Shown: positions 16,666-25,818, numbered from the stretch's first letter. The stretch: DNA of 64,000 nt from Conexibacter sp. CPCC 205762 (GCF_030646155.1 NZ_JAUTDN010000031.1:1-64000), one strand, 5' to 3'. Notes: generated from the letters alone by a model not told the origin. A program made the numbers and translations.

Positions 16666-17340
16666 ATGGCCGGGATCGGAGTGCTGCGTGAGGGTCCGCT
16701 CCATGCGGCGGTGAAGGAGCTGCTGGCGGTGCCGGGGGACGTCGCCGAGGTGAGGGTCGGCAGATGGGTGATCGACCTGGTGCGGGCCGACGGGGAGCTG
16801 GTCGAGGTGCAGACCGGCGGCTTCGGGCCGCTGGCGCCGAAGCTCGACGGGCTGCTCGACGACCATCGCGTGCGGATCGTCCACCCGGTCGCGGCGGAGC
16901 GGCGGATCGTGCGGGTCGGGGAGGGCGGCGAGGTGCTGTCGGCGCGCAGATCGCCGCGGCGGGCGACGGTCGTGGAGATCTTCGACAAGCTCGTCACGTT
17001 CCCGTCGCTGCTCGCGCATCCGAACCTCACGATCGAGGTGCTGCTGACGCGTGAGGACCACATCCGCGGCCCGGAGCCGATCAGACGCCGCCGGCGCACG
17101 CGCGATCCGGGGCAGCGGCGGCTGGTCGACGTGATCGAGCGGGTCGAGCTGCGGCAGCCGGCCGACGTGCTGAGCGCGCTGCCGCCGCTCCCCGGCGAGC
17201 CGTTCACGACGCGCGAGCTGGCGAGCGCGCTGCGCTGCCCGACGATGCTCGCGCAGCGGACCGTCTACTGCCTCAAGCTGATGGAGCTGGTCGAGCCGGC
17301 CGGCAAGCGCGGCCGCGCGCCGCTGCACCGGCTCGTCTGA
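16666..17340 (+). CDS. Uncharacterised protein, possible PD-(D/E)XK-like N-terminus
   Basis: Not assigned to a named family with confidence. Residues 25-60 read as two strands and a helix with WVIDLVRADGELVEVQTG: Asp37, then Glu47 and Gln49 in an ExQ arrangement, followed by Lys59. That matches the geometry of variant PD-(D/E)XK nuclease cores. A middle section (residues 95-125) has RRATVVEIFDKLVTFPSLL and HPNLTIEVLLTREDH; a basic patch RRRRRTRDPGQRR follows. The C-terminal 60 residues look like a winged helix (FTTRELASALRCPTMLAQRTVY). No toxin, methylase or phage gene is adjacent. Could be a DNA-repair or regulatory nuclease-like protein. Confidence 0.6.
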   Translation: MAGIGVLREGPLHAAVKELLAVPGDVAEVRVGRWVIDLVRADGELVEVQTGGFGPLAPKLDGLLDDHRVRIVHPVAAERRIVRVGEGGEVLSARRSPRRATVVEIFDKLVTFPSLLAHPNLTIEVLLTREDHIRGPEPIRRRRRTRDPGQRRLVDVIERVELRQPADVLSALPPLPGEPFTTRELASALRCPTMLAQRTVYCLKLMELVEPAGKRGRAPLHRLV

Positions 17341-17414
17341 CCCGCAAGCGTCCGCGCGCCCGCCCCGCGCCACGGGTGATCGCTGCCGCCGCGCAAACGG
17401 GGATACTCAGCAGC

Positions 17415-17834
17415 GTGAGCGAGGAGAGCGAGCCTGGTCGTGTGCCTGAACGCAACGTGCTCGGGAGCGATCTGGAACCGTGCGGGACGGATCCGCTGAC
17501 CGGCTTCTATCGCGACGGCTGCTGCACGACCGGTCGCGACGACCTCGGCTCGCACACGATCTGCGCCGTCGTCACAGCCGATTTCCTCGACCACCAGGCG
17601 TCGATCGGCAACGACCTGCGCACCGCCGTCCCGGCCTACCGCTTCCCCGGCCTCAGACCGGGCGACCGCTGGTGCGTCACCGCCGCCAACTGGCTGCGCG
17701 CCCACGCCGACGGCGCCGCCGCCTTCGTCGTGCTCGCCTCGACGCACGAGCGGGCGCTGGAGATCGTCCCGCTGCACGCGCTGCGCGAGCACGCCGTCGA
17801 CGTGCCCGCGGACGCGAGCAGCTTGCTCGACTGA
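17415..17834 (+). CDS. DUF2237 family protein
   Basis: About 139 residues, dominated by the DUF2237 signature: NVLGSDLEPCGTDPLTGFYR, DGCCTTGRDDLGSHTICAVV, FPGLRPGDRWCVTAANW and THERALEIVPLHALREHAVD. The conserved Cys residues (PCGTDP, GCCTTG, TICAV, WCV) are all present. Function of the family is not known to me. Two GTG starts fit (17415 and 17442); neither has a clear ribosome site, and 17415 gives a short extra N-terminal tail. Ends 13 bases before the stop of the converging ligase gene. Confidence 0.82.
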   Translation: MSEESEPGRVPERNVLGSDLEPCGTDPLTGFYRDGCCTTGRDDLGSHTICAVVTADFLDHQASIGNDLRTAVPAYRFPGLRPGDRWCVTAANWLRAHADGAAAFVVLASTHERALEIVPLHALREHAVDVPADASSLLD

Positions 17835-17847
17835 GCCGCCGCCGCGC

Positions 17848-19884
17848 TCAGCGCAGCCCGGCGTCGACGAGCCACTGCCACGCCTGCGCCTGGTCGACGA
17901 CCGCGACGCCGAGTCTCGCCGCCTTGTCGGTCTTCGCGGCGCCGACGTCGGCGCCGGCGATCAGGTAGGTCGTCGCTCTGGAGACCGACGAGGCGGAGGT
18001 CGCGCCGGCCTGCTCCAGCAGGCGGACCAACGCCGGGCGCGGGACCTTCTGGCCCGAGTCGGGATCGGAGAAGCCGCCGGTGACGACGACCGTCGCGCCC
18101 TTCAACGGCGTCTCGGCCGCCTCGGCGACGTCGACCGGCCTGTCCTCCTCGCGCACGTCGAGGGAGACGCCGGCCGCGCGCAGCGCCGCGATCTCGGCGC
18201 GGACCTCCTCGCGCGCGAAGTAGGCCACGAGCGACGCGGCGACCTTCGGGCCGATGTCGCGGATCGCCTCCAGCTGCTCGGCGCTCGCCTCCGCGATCTG
18301 CTCGATCCGCTCGAAGCCCGCCAGGCAGAGCCGCTTCGCGACGCCCTCCGACGCCATCGGGATCGCGAGCCCGATCAGCGCCCGCCGCAGCCCGAGGCCG
18401 CGCGATCCGTCGATCCCGGCGACGAACGCGGCGGCCGAGGTCTCGCCCATCCGCTCGTACTCGATCAGTCTCTCGGCGGTGATCGCGTAGAAGTCCGACG
18501 GCCGCTCCAGCACGCCGTCGTCGGCGAGCTTCTCGATCCAGGTCGTGCCGACGCCCTCCATGTCGGCGGCGTGGCGCGAGGCCCAGTGGATCAGCCGCCG
18601 CACCGCCTGCGCCGGGCACTGCAGGTTCTCGCACCACAGCTCCTCGCCGGTCCCCTTCACGACCAGCTCGGTGCCGCACGACGGGCAGTCGGCCGGGAAC
18701 TCGATCTCCTGCTCCTCGCCCGTCCGTCTGTCGGCGAGCGAGCCGGCGATGAACGGGATCACGTCGCCGCGGCGCATGATCCGGACGGTGTCGCCGACGC
18801 GGATGTCGCGCTCGCGCACGAGCCGCGGGTTGTGCAGCGAGGCGAACGTGACGGTCGTGCCGCCGACGAAGACCGGCTCGACCTCGGCGCGCGGCACGAC
18901 GCGGCCGATCTTGCCGACCGGGAAGGTGACGCGCAGCAGTCTCGTCGTGCGCTCCTCGGCCGGGTACTTCCAGGCGAGCGCGCCGCGCGGGGCGGCGGCG
19001 TTGGCGCCGGCCGCCTCGAAGGCGCGCAGCGCGGCCAGCCGGACGACCGCGCCGTCGATGTCGAAGTCGTATCTGTCGCGGCGCGAGGCGATCACCGCGA
19101 TCGCGCCGCGGACGCCGCCGGCGTCGGCCGCCTCCAGCACGTCCGGCAGCTCGAAGCCGAGCGCGCCCATCTTCCTGAAGACGTCGCCGCCGTCGTCCTC
19201 GGCCCCCTCGACGAACATGTCGAAGGCGCGGAAGCGCAGCGTGCGGCCGTTCTCGACGCACGCCTGCGGCGACTTGTGGACGAGCGTACCCGCCGCCGCG
19301 TTGCGCGGGTTGACGAGCGGTCTGTCCGGGTGCGTGTCGTTGTAGGCGTCGAAGACCGAGCGCAGCATCACCGCCTCGCCGCGGACCTCGACGCGGCCGG
19401 GCGCGTCGATGCTGAGCGGCACGCCGAGCACGACCAAGCGCGCCTTCTCGGTCACGCGCTCGCCGTCGCGGCCGTCGCCGCGCGTGGCGACGTACTCCAG
19501 CGCGCCGTCCTGGTAGGCGAACGCGAGGCTGATGCCGTCGAGCTTCGGCGTGACGCGGAATGTCTGGCCGGGGAAGCGGGCGCAGAAGGCGTCGAGCTGC
19601 TCGTCGGTCGTCGCCTTCTCCAGCGACAGCATCGGCCGGCTGTGGCGGATCGTCTGCCCGGCGACCAGCTCAGGCGCCCACGGCCGCTCCAGCGGGTTGT
19701 CGTCGAGGACCAGCTCCGGGTTGGCGTCGAGCAGCTCCTGCAGCGCCCGCTCGAGCGCGTCGTAGTCGGCGTCCGGGATCTCCGGGACGGCCTTCGCGTA
19801 GAGCGCCCGGTGGTGCTCGATCTGCGCGACGAGGTCGCGCGCCTGCTGCTCGACGTCAGTGGACACGCCGGGAAGATAGGTCAT
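17848..19884 (-). CDS. ligA: NAD-dependent DNA ligase (divergent LigA)
   Basis: Seals DNA nicks using NAD. The 678-residue protein has the full domain order: Ia (1-65, with ALYAKAVPEIPDADYDAL), adenylation domain with the nucleotide-accepting Lys114 in TPKLDGISL and NPRNAAAGTL, OB fold (KIGRVVPRAEVEPVFVGG), zinc finger CPSC ... WCENLQC, HhH repeats (EAIRDIGPKVAASLV) and BRCT (ATVVVTGGF to the end). Several signature positions differ from typical LigA: FPVGKIGRV for QVGRTG and ASLHN for ATLHN. It could be a lineage variant or a second ligase. A GTG at 19866 is an alternative start. Confidence 0.9.
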   Translation of the reverse strand: MTYLPGVSTDVEQQARDLVAQIEHHRALYAKAVPEIPDADYDALERALQELLDANPELVLDDNPLERPWAPELVAGQTIRHSRPMLSLEKATTDEQLDAFCARFPGQTFRVTPKLDGISLAFAYQDGALEYVATRGDGRDGERVTEKARLVVLGVPLSIDAPGRVEVRGEAVMLRSVFDAYNDTHPDRPLVNPRNAAAGTLVHKSPQACVENGRTLRFRAFDMFVEGAEDDGGDVFRKMGALGFELPDVLEAADAGGVRGAIAVIASRRDRYDFDIDGAVVRLAALRAFEAAGANAAAPRGALAWKYPAEERTTRLLRVTFPVGKIGRVVPRAEVEPVFVGGTTVTFASLHNPRLVRERDIRVGDTVRIMRRGDVIPFIAGSLADRRTGEEQEIEFPADCPSCGTELVVKGTGEELWCENLQCPAQAVRRLIHWASRHAADMEGVGTTWIEKLADDGVLERPSDFYAITAERLIEYERMGETSAAAFVAGIDGSRGLGLRRALIGLAIPMASEGVAKRLCLAGFERIEQIAEASAEQLEAIRDIGPKVAASLVAYFAREEVRAEIAALRAAGVSLDVREEDRPVDVAEAAETPLKGATVVVTGGFSDPDSGQKVPRPALVRLLEQAGATSASSVSRATTYLIAGADVGAAKTDKAARLGVAVVDQAQAWQWLVDAGLR

Positions 19885-19914
19885 GCAGACGCAGACCGCC
19901 TCCCGGCGCGGAAC

Positions 19915-20697
19915 TCATCGCGCGACGTCGCGCAGCGACACCAGCCGCCCGGCGATCAGCGTCGCCAGCACCGTCGCCGCGAGGATCGTCGAGGCGAGCG
20001 CGTTGATCGCCGGCGTCACGCCCGTGCGCAGGCCGCCGAAGATCACGACCGGGACCGTCTGGTCGCCGCCGTTGACGAACAGGCTGATGATGAACTCGTC
20101 GGCCGAGGTCGCGATCGACAGCAGCGCCGCCGAGACGATCGCCGGCGCGATCAGCGGCAGCAGCACGCGCGCGAACGCCTGCGGGCCGCTCGCGCCGAGG
20201 TCGCGCGCGGCCTCCAGCATCGACAGGTCGAGGTTCTGCAGCCGCGCGCCGATCAGCGCGATCACGAGCGGCAGCGTCACGATGATGTGGCCGACGATCA
20301 CCGCCTGCAGCGACAGCTCGAAGCCGATGCGGGTGAAGAACGACAGCAGCGCGACGCCGATGAACAGCGCTGGCACGACCATCGGGACGACGAAGAAGCC
20401 GGCCAGCACGGCGGTGATCCGGCGCGGCAGCCGCACCAGCGCGAGCGCCGCGGCGGTGCCGGCGACGACCGAGCAGGAGGCGCTGATGAGCGCGACCTGG
20501 AGGCTGTTGCGGAGCGCGTCGGTGTACTCGACGTTGGTGAAGATCTCGCGATACCAGGACAGCGTCAGGCCCTTGATCGGCGGGCCGGCCGCGGCCGAGT
20601 CGTTGAACGAGAACAGCACGACGCAGACGACCGGCGCGAACAGGAACGTCAGCAGCGCGCCGACGAACAGCCACGCGAGGATCGGCGGACGTCTCAT
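19915..20697 (-). CDS. ABC transporter permease, PotC type
   Basis: Inner membrane channel subunit of 260 residues with about six hydrophobic segments (ILAWLFVGALLTFLFAPVVC first). The ATPase-contact EAA loop is LEAARDLGASGPQAFARVLLP, near residue 165. ATGA overlap with the PotB-type gene. The importer belongs to the spermidine/putrescine class, which also carries 2-aminoethylphosphonate, opines and other small solutes. Last gene of the importer operon driven from the LacI-controlled promoter at about 24000. Confidence 0.88.
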   Translation of the reverse strand: MRRPPILAWLFVGALLTFLFAPVVCVVLFSFNDSAAAGPPIKGLTLSWYREIFTNVEYTDALRNSLQVALISASCSVVAGTAAALALVRLPRRITAVLAGFFVVPMVVPALFIGVALLSFFTRIGFELSLQAVIVGHIIVTLPLVIALIGARLQNLDLSMLEAARDLGASGPQAFARVLLPLIAPAIVSAALLSIATSADEFIISLFVNGGDQTVPVVIFGGLRTGVTPAINALASTILAATVLATLIAGRLVSLRDVAR

Positions 20698-21629
20698 CGC
20701 AGCACCTTTCCGCCGACGAAGCGGACGATCCCGATGATCGTCAGCGACACCAGCAGCGTCGTGAACGCGAGCGCGGCGCCGCGCGGGAAGTTGTAGTCGG
20801 TCTGGAAGGTGTCGGTGATGACGACGCCGACCATCGTGCCGTTGGCGCCGCCGACCAGCTGCGGGACGACGTAGTCGCCGGCCGCCGCCAGGAACGCGAG
20901 CGCCCACGAGAAGAAGATCCCGGGCCAGGCGAGCGGCGCGGTCACGCGCCAGAAGGTCCCCCAGCTGCCGCAGCCGAGGTCGCGCGCCGCCTCGATCTCC
21001 GCGTCTCTGACGTTCTGCAGCGCTGCGTAGACCGGCAGCACCGCGAGCGGGATCAGGAAGTTGGCGAGCACGACGATCGCGGCGCCGCGGTTGAACAGCA
21101 GGAACGACAGCGGCTCGCTCGTGATCCCGAGCCCTCTCAGCGCCGAGTTGACGATCCCGGAGTCGCCCAGCAGCGTCCGCCAGGCGTAGACCCGCACGAG
21201 GTAGCCGCTGAACATCGCGATCACGACCGCGAACAGCAGCGGCTCCTGCCAGCGCCGCAGCTTGAAGCGCAGCGTGTGCGCGAAGGCGAACGCGAGCCCG
21301 GCCGACAGCAGCGAGGCGCCGCCGGCGATCTTGATCGTGTTCCACAGCAGGCGGCGGTAGGAGTCGTCGGTCAGCGCCTGCTTGTAGGCGTCGAGATTCC
21401 ACTCCGCGACGATCTCGTAGTCTCTGACGCGCCACAGCGAGTAGAGGAAGAAGACGACCAGCGGCGCCAGCAGGAAGAAGGCGACGAAGGCCGTCGCGGG
21501 GCCGACCTGGAGGCCGAGCGCGAGCGCTCTGCGCCCGCCGGCGCCGAGTCGCCGCCGCCCGCCCGGCCCCTGCCCGCGCCGCCCGCCGCGCGCGGCCGTC
21601 GCGCCGGGGCGCGCCTCGGTGACGCTCAT
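20694..21629 (-). CDS. ABC transporter permease, PotB type
   Basis: Membrane subunit of 311 residues. A basic, Gly/Arg-rich cytoplasmic tail of about 45 residues precedes the first segment (VAFFLLAPLVVFFLYSL). The EAA loop is IEAARDLGCGSWGTFWRVTAP near residue 240. The tail is long for PotB, and a later start is possible, but the ATG at 21629 forms an ATGA overlap with the ATPase stop. Forms a heterodimer with the PotC-type subunit. Confidence 0.87.
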   Translation of the reverse strand: MSVTEARPGATAARGGRRGQGPGGRRRLGAGGRRALALGLQVGPATAFVAFFLLAPLVVFFLYSLWRVRDYEIVAEWNLDAYKQALTDDSYRRLLWNTIKIAGGASLLSAGLAFAFAHTLRFKLRRWQEPLLFAVVIAMFSGYLVRVYAWRTLLGDSGIVNSALRGLGITSEPLSFLLFNRGAAIVVLANFLIPLAVLPVYAALQNVRDAEIEAARDLGCGSWGTFWRVTAPLAWPGIFFSWALAFLAAAGDYVVPQLVGGANGTMVGVVITDTFQTDYNFPRGAALAFTTLLVSLTIIGIVRFVGGKVLR

Positions 21630-22777
21630 GCGGGCGCCCCGTCGGGCGGCAGGACGCGCGTCGCGGCGGCGCCGAAGCAGGCCAGCACGCGCTCGCCCTC
21701 GGCGATCCCGTCGGCCTCCGCGCGCGACAGCTCGGCCGTCAGCACGACCTCCTCGGCGACGCGCACGTGCGCGCGCACGAGGTTGCCGAGGAAGACGATC
21801 CGCTCGACCGTCCCCGGCAGGCCGTTCTCGGCCTCGCCGGCCGCCTGGCCGGGCCGCTGCAGCGCGATCCGCTCGGGCCGGATCGAGACGATCGCCGGGC
21901 CGGCCGCGGGCGTCGTGGCGCCGGGCGCGACGTGCAGCACGCCGGCCTCGGTCGTGACCGTCGCGAGCGCGCCGACGTGGCCGTCGACGACGCCGTCGAG
22001 CAGGTTCGCCTCGCCGACGAAGTCGGAGACGAAGACGTTCGCCGGCTGGTCGTAGACCTCGCGCGGCGAGCCGCCCTGGACGATCCGCCCGCCGTTCATC
22101 AGCACGATCCGGTCGGACATCGTCAGCGCCTCCTCCTGGTCGTGCGTGACGAACACGAAGGTCGTGCCGAGCTGCTCCTGGATCCGCCGCAGCTCCAGCT
22201 GCATCGTCTTGCGCAGCTTCAGGTCGAGCGCCGCCAGCGGCTCGTCGAGCAGCAGCACCTCGGGGCGGCCGACGAGCGCGCGCGCCAGCGCGACGCGCTG
22301 CGACTGGCCGCCGGAGAGCTGCGTCGCCTTGCGCTCCTCGACGCCGGAGAGGCGCACCAGCTCGAGCATCTCGCGGACGCGCTCGGCGCGCTCGCGCTTG
22401 GGCACTCTCGCGATCGCGAGCGGGAAGGCGATGTTGTCGAAGACGCTCTTGTGCGGGAACAGCGCGTAGCTCTGGAAGACCGTGTTGACGTTGCGCTTGT
22501 TCGGCGGCAGCGCGTCGACCGTCTCGCCGTTGATCGCGACCGTGCCGGCGTCCTGCGTCTCGAAGCCGCCGATGATCCGCAGCAGCGTCGTCTTGCCGCA
22601 GCCGCTGGGGCCGAGCAGGGAGATGAACTGGCCGCGCTCGACGTGCAGCGAGCAGCCGGCGAGCGCGCTGTAGGAGCCGAAGCTCTTGCGCACGTCGTCG
22701 ATCGCGATCGCCGGCGCGCCCGCGGCCGCCGGGATGCTCCCGGCGGCCGTCTCGCGCTCTTCCACGACGGTGTTCAC
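21626..22777 (-). CDS. ABC transporter ATPase, PotA type
   Basis: Drives the Pot-type importer. The 383-residue protein has Walker A GPSGCGKTT (56-64), Q-loop VFQSYALFPH, signature LSGGQSQRVALARAL, Walker B VLLLDEPLAALD and the switch His in VFVTHDQEEAL. The C-terminal TOBE domain (from about 290) has SIRPERIAL and ends RVLPPDGAPA. The GTG start overlaps the stop of the solute-binding gene as GTGA, which supports it over the longer in-frame stretch upstream. Confidence 0.9.
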   Translation of the reverse strand: MNTVVEERETAAGSIPAAAGAPAIAIDDVRKSFGSYSALAGCSLHVERGQFISLLGPSGCGKTTLLRIIGGFETQDAGTVAINGETVDALPPNKRNVNTVFQSYALFPHKSVFDNIAFPLAIARVPKRERAERVREMLELVRLSGVEERKATQLSGGQSQRVALARALVGRPEVLLLDEPLAALDLKLRKTMQLELRRIQEQLGTTFVFVTHDQEEALTMSDRIVLMNGGRIVQGGSPREVYDQPANVFVSDFVGEANLLDGVVDGHVGALATVTTEAGVLHVAPGATTPAAGPAIVSIRPERIALQRPGQAAGEAENGLPGTVERIVFLGNLVRAHVRVAEEVVLTAELSRAEADGIAEGERVLACFGAAATRVLPPDGAPA

Positions 22778-23940
22778 GCGGCCGCTATGCGGGCCCATGC
22801 GTCGTTCCAGTCGGTCGGGGTGGTGAAGCCCTTGTCGGGCTGCGGGTACTGGAAGATCGGGGCCGCCCCGCCGCCGATGTTGTCGCCTCTGTAGCCGTAG
22901 AGCGCGACGTTGGAGCTGTCGACTCTCGCGATCGCGGCCTCGTTGACGGTCGCGTTGCCGGAGGAGTCGGCCATCGCGGTCTGCGCCGCGGTGCTGAGCA
23001 TGAAGTCGATCAGCGCGTAGGTCGCGTCGAGGTTCGGCGCGTCTCTGGCGATCACGTACGTGTCGATCCAGGTCGAGCCGCCGTCGCTCGGGATGATCGA
23101 CTTGGCCTCGTCGGCGTTGCGCTGGTTGACGAGCGCCGAGGTGCCGAACCAGGTGCCGCTGCCGGTCACCCAGATGTCGCCGGTCGACAGCAGCTGCGCC
23201 ATGTCGGACGGGTCGCCGGTGATCGTGCGGACCTGCGTCTTCTTCAGCTTGATGACGTAGTCGGTGACCTCGGCCAGCTGCGGCTTGGTCAGCGTCGTCA
23301 TGTCGTAGCCGAGCACCGCCGGCCAGATCTCGAACGTCGGCCCGGGACCCTCCGGCAGCAGCACCTTGCCCTTCAGCTCCGGCCGCAGGATGTCTCTCCA
23401 CGAGGTCGGCGCGGTCTTCAGCTTGGTCGTGTTGTAGACCATCCCGTCGAAGCCCCACGCGACCGGGATCGCGTACGCCTTGCCGTCGACGGTGCCGGCG
23501 GTTCTGATCGCGTCCTTCATCGCCGGGACCATCAGGTCGGCGTTTCTGAGCCGGTCGAAGTCGATCGGCTGCAGCAGACCGGCGCGCACGAGCTGCTCGG
23601 TGTAGGCGATGTTCGGCGTCGCGAGGTCGATCTTGCCGAGGCCGCCGGCCTTCAGGCGCGAGAAGATCTCCTCGTTGGTCGCCAGCCGCTGGTTGGCGAT
23701 CTTGACGCCGTGTCTGCCGGTGAACGGTCTCAGCACGCCGGCGTCGAGGTAGCTGCCCCACGCCATCGCCGTGACCGTCCCGCCGATCTCACCGCTGCCG
23801 CCGCTGCCGCCGCTCGCGCCGCTGTCGGCGTCCGACGAGCCGCACGCCGACAGCAGGCTGCCGCCGAGTCCCGCGGCAAGGGCAGTACCGCCGATCCGGC
23901 GGACGAACTGACGCCGGTCGAGCTTTGTCTCCATGGGCAC
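22774..23940 (-). CDS. Solute-binding lipoprotein of a Pot-type ABC importer
   Basis: Extracellular receptor of 388 residues. The N-terminus combines a Tat-like twin Arg stretch (LDRRQFVRRIGG) with a lipobox LLSAC (Cys33), then a Ser/Gly tether. The mature domain (VTAMAWGSYLDAGVLRPF, AIPVAWGFDGMVYN) is the type II fold of PotD/spermidine-putrescine receptors. The GTG start at 23940 sits seven bases after AAAGGAG, better placed than the internal ATG. First gene of the importer operon. The acidic residues that grip polyamine amines in PotD cannot be placed by eye, so the ligand is open. Confidence 0.87.
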   Translation of the reverse strand: MPMETKLDRRQFVRRIGGTALAAGLGGSLLSACGSSDADSGASGGSGGSGEIGGTVTAMAWGSYLDAGVLRPFTGRHGVKIANQRLATNEEIFSRLKAGGLGKIDLATPNIAYTEQLVRAGLLQPIDFDRLRNADLMVPAMKDAIRTAGTVDGKAYAIPVAWGFDGMVYNTTKLKTAPTSWRDILRPELKGKVLLPEGPGPTFEIWPAVLGYDMTTLTKPQLAEVTDYVIKLKKTQVRTITGDPSDMAQLLSTGDIWVTGSGTWFGTSALVNQRNADEAKSIIPSDGGSTWIDTYVIARDAPNLDATYALIDFMLSTAAQTAMADSSGNATVNEAAIARVDSSNVALYGYRGDNIGGGAAPIFQYPQPDKGFTTPTDWNDAWARIAAA

Positions 23941-23983
23941 CCACGCTCTCCTTTACGACTGGTCCGTGACCACTGTCACGGTC

Positions 23984-24013
23984 AATGTAATCGTTATCAT
24001 AGCCCGAGCGCAA
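23984..24013 (-). promoter_or_regulatory. Promoter and LacI operator of the Pot-type importer operon
   Basis: On the minus strand TTGCGC (24008-24013), 18-bp spacer, TACATT (23984-23989). The operator TGTAATCGTTATCA (plus strand, 23986-23999) overlaps the -10 hexamer and has the central CG of LacI-family sites. The transcript has a leader of about 40 bases with a proper ribosome site, unlike the other three promoters of this regulon. Confidence 0.65.
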
Positions 24014-24090
24014 GGGGCGGTTGTTGTCCAGATGGATAAGAAACCGACTAGCGACGCAGACAGCACTTCTCGGATGTACGCTTCACTGCA

Positions 24091-25152
24091 ATGGATACCA
24101 ACGATCAGGGCTCGTCTGCGGCCGCGCCCCGTCCGACGGTGCAAGATGTCGCGCGGGCGCTCGGTGTCTCCACAGCGACGGTCTCGCGCGCGCTGAGCGG
24201 CAGCCCCAACGTCAGCACGGCCACGCGCGAGAAGGTGATGCGCGGTGCCGCCCAGCTCGGCTACCAGCCGAACGTGCTCGCCCGCGCGCTGCGCCAGGAG
24301 CGCAGCTCGCTCGTCGGGCTCGTCGTCCCCGACGTCCGCTCGGACTTCTTCGCCGCCGCCTCGTCGGTGCTGCAGCGGGCGCTGGAGGAGCACGGCTTCC
24401 GCCTGATCCTCGGCATCACCGGCGACGACCCCGACGCCGACCGCGACTATCTCGTGACGCTGCTGCAGCACCGCGCCGAGGGGATCGTCCACGTCCCCTG
24501 CACCGACGAGGGCGCCGCGCCGCTGCTCGGCGGCGTGCCGACCCCTCCCCCGGTCGTCGAGTTCCTGCGCCAGTCGAGATCGAACGTCGCCGACACGGTC
24601 GTCTCCAACGAGCGCGAGGGCGCGCGTCAGCTGGCCGAGCACCTGATCGCCTTCGGCCACCGCCGCCTCGCCGTGCTCGCCGGGCCGGACCGCTTCAGCA
24701 CCACGCGCGACCGCGTCGGCGGCTTCGTCGACGGCGCCGACGCGCACGGGCTGGAGGTCGAGGTCCGCTACGGCCTCTACGACCACGACTGGACCCATCG
24801 CGAGACGCTGACGCTGATGGCGGGCGACGCCGAGACGCGGCCGACGGCGCTGTTCGCGGCCGGCAACCGGCTCGTCTCGGGTGCGCTGCAGGCGCTCTCG
24901 GAGCTGGGCCTGCGGGTCCCGGCCGACGTCTCGCTGGTCGGCGCCGACGACCCCGACTGGTTCCGCGGCTGCACTCCCTCGGTCACGACCTTCGCCGCGC
25001 CGCTGGAGCAGATGGGCCTCGTCGCCGCGCAGACGCTGCTGGGCCGGATGCGGCCGAAGGGCAGACAGCCGCGCGTCGGCCCGATCCACGCGCTGCTCGG
25101 CGGCCAGCTGATCGTGCGCGGATCGAGCGGGCCGCCGGCGGCGGGCGCGTAG
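24091..25152 (+). CDS. LacI family transcriptional regulator
   Basis: A 353-residue repressor. The HTH (16-35) is TVQDVARALGVSTATVSRAL, followed by the hinge helix region NVLARALRQERSSLVGL. The effector domain is the type I binding fold (GLVVPDVRSDFFAAASSVL, VSLVGADDPDWFRGCTPSVTT). Transcribed divergently from the importer operon. TACGCT ends eight bases before the ATG, so its message has almost no leader. Four matching 14-bp sites (23986, 28121, 29902, 31632) lie at neighbouring promoters, and it is the only LacI gene in the window, so it is the natural candidate to bind them. Confidence 0.92.
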   Translation: MDTNDQGSSAAAPRPTVQDVARALGVSTATVSRALSGSPNVSTATREKVMRGAAQLGYQPNVLARALRQERSSLVGLVVPDVRSDFFAAASSVLQRALEEHGFRLILGITGDDPDADRDYLVTLLQHRAEGIVHVPCTDEGAAPLLGGVPTPPPVVEFLRQSRSNVADTVVSNEREGARQLAEHLIAFGHRRLAVLAGPDRFSTTRDRVGGFVDGADAHGLEVEVRYGLYDHDWTHRETLTLMAGDAETRPTALFAAGNRLVSGALQALSELGLRVPADVSLVGADDPDWFRGCTPSVTTFAAPLEQMGLVAAQTLLGRMRPKGRQPRVGPIHALLGGQLIVRGSSGPPAAGA

Positions 25153-25194
25153 CGCGCTCGCGCGCCGCGCCCGAGCCCGCCCGCCCGCCCCGCC

Positions 25195-25818
25195 TCAGGA
25201 GGCGATCGCGCCGCGCAGGTTCAGCAGGTCGAGCGTCAGCTCGCCGGCGCGCAGCCGCGTCTTCATCTGCTCCTCCGCCTGCCAGCGTCTGAGCGCGCCG
25301 GCGTGGGCGGCGGCGACGTCGGCGGGGTCGACCGCGACGACGCCGTCGTCGTCGGCGACGATCCAGGAGCCGCGCTCGACGCGCGCCCCGGCGCAGACGA
25401 TCGGCTCGCCGACCGTCCCCGGCGAGCGCTTCTCGGCGCCGCGCATCGCGACCCCGGTCGACCACACCGGCAGTCCCAGCTCGGCGACCTCGGCGACGTC
25501 GCGGACGCCGCCGTCGACGACGATCGCGACGACGCCGCGCGCGAGCGCGGCGACCGCCAGCACGTCGCCGAGGTGGCCGACGAGGATCCCGCCGCCGTCG
25601 ACCATCAGCACGTCGCCGGGCTCGGCGACCGCGACCGCGCGGTGGACGGCGAGGTTGTCGCCGGGCGCGCAGCGCAGCGGCAGCGCGCGGCCGGCGACGA
25701 TCCCGAAGCCCTGCGTCGTCGGCCGCACCTGCGGCGCCAGCGCGCCGCGGCGGCCGTTGGCCTCGTAGACGGTCGCGGCGCCGAGGTCGGGCGGCAGCGC
25801 CGGCAGCTCAGGCGTCAT
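25195..25818 (-). CDS. RraA-like protein (HMG/CHA aldolase type)
   Basis: 207 residues with the RraA fold signature: GDNLAVHRAVAVAEPGDVLMVDGGG, then VGHLGDVLAVAALARGVVAIVVDGGVRDVAEV, where the Gly-x-Gly region and Arg-Asp pair form the active site of class II HMG/CHA aldolases. Members either act as aldolases or decarboxylases on 4-carboxy-4-hydroxy-2-oxoadipate-like keto acids or inhibit RNase E. Location at the end of a catabolic operon favours the enzymatic role. Its ATG overlaps the VOC gene by 11 bases. Confidence 0.82.
   Translation of the reverse strand: MTPELPALPPDLGAATVYEANGRRGALAPQVRPTTQGFGIVAGRALPLRCAPGDNLAVHRAVAVAEPGDVLMVDGGGILVGHLGDVLAVAALARGVVAIVVDGGVRDVAEVAELGLPVWSTGVAMRGAEKRSPGTVGEPIVCAGARVERGSWIVADDDGVVAVDPADVAAAHAGALRRWQAEEQMKTRLRAGELTLDLLNLRGAIAS

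Noticed and set aside
18571-20796. Long plus-strand frame over ligA and permeases
   Set aside because: No recognisable domain; ligA and PotC have clear motifs on the other strand.
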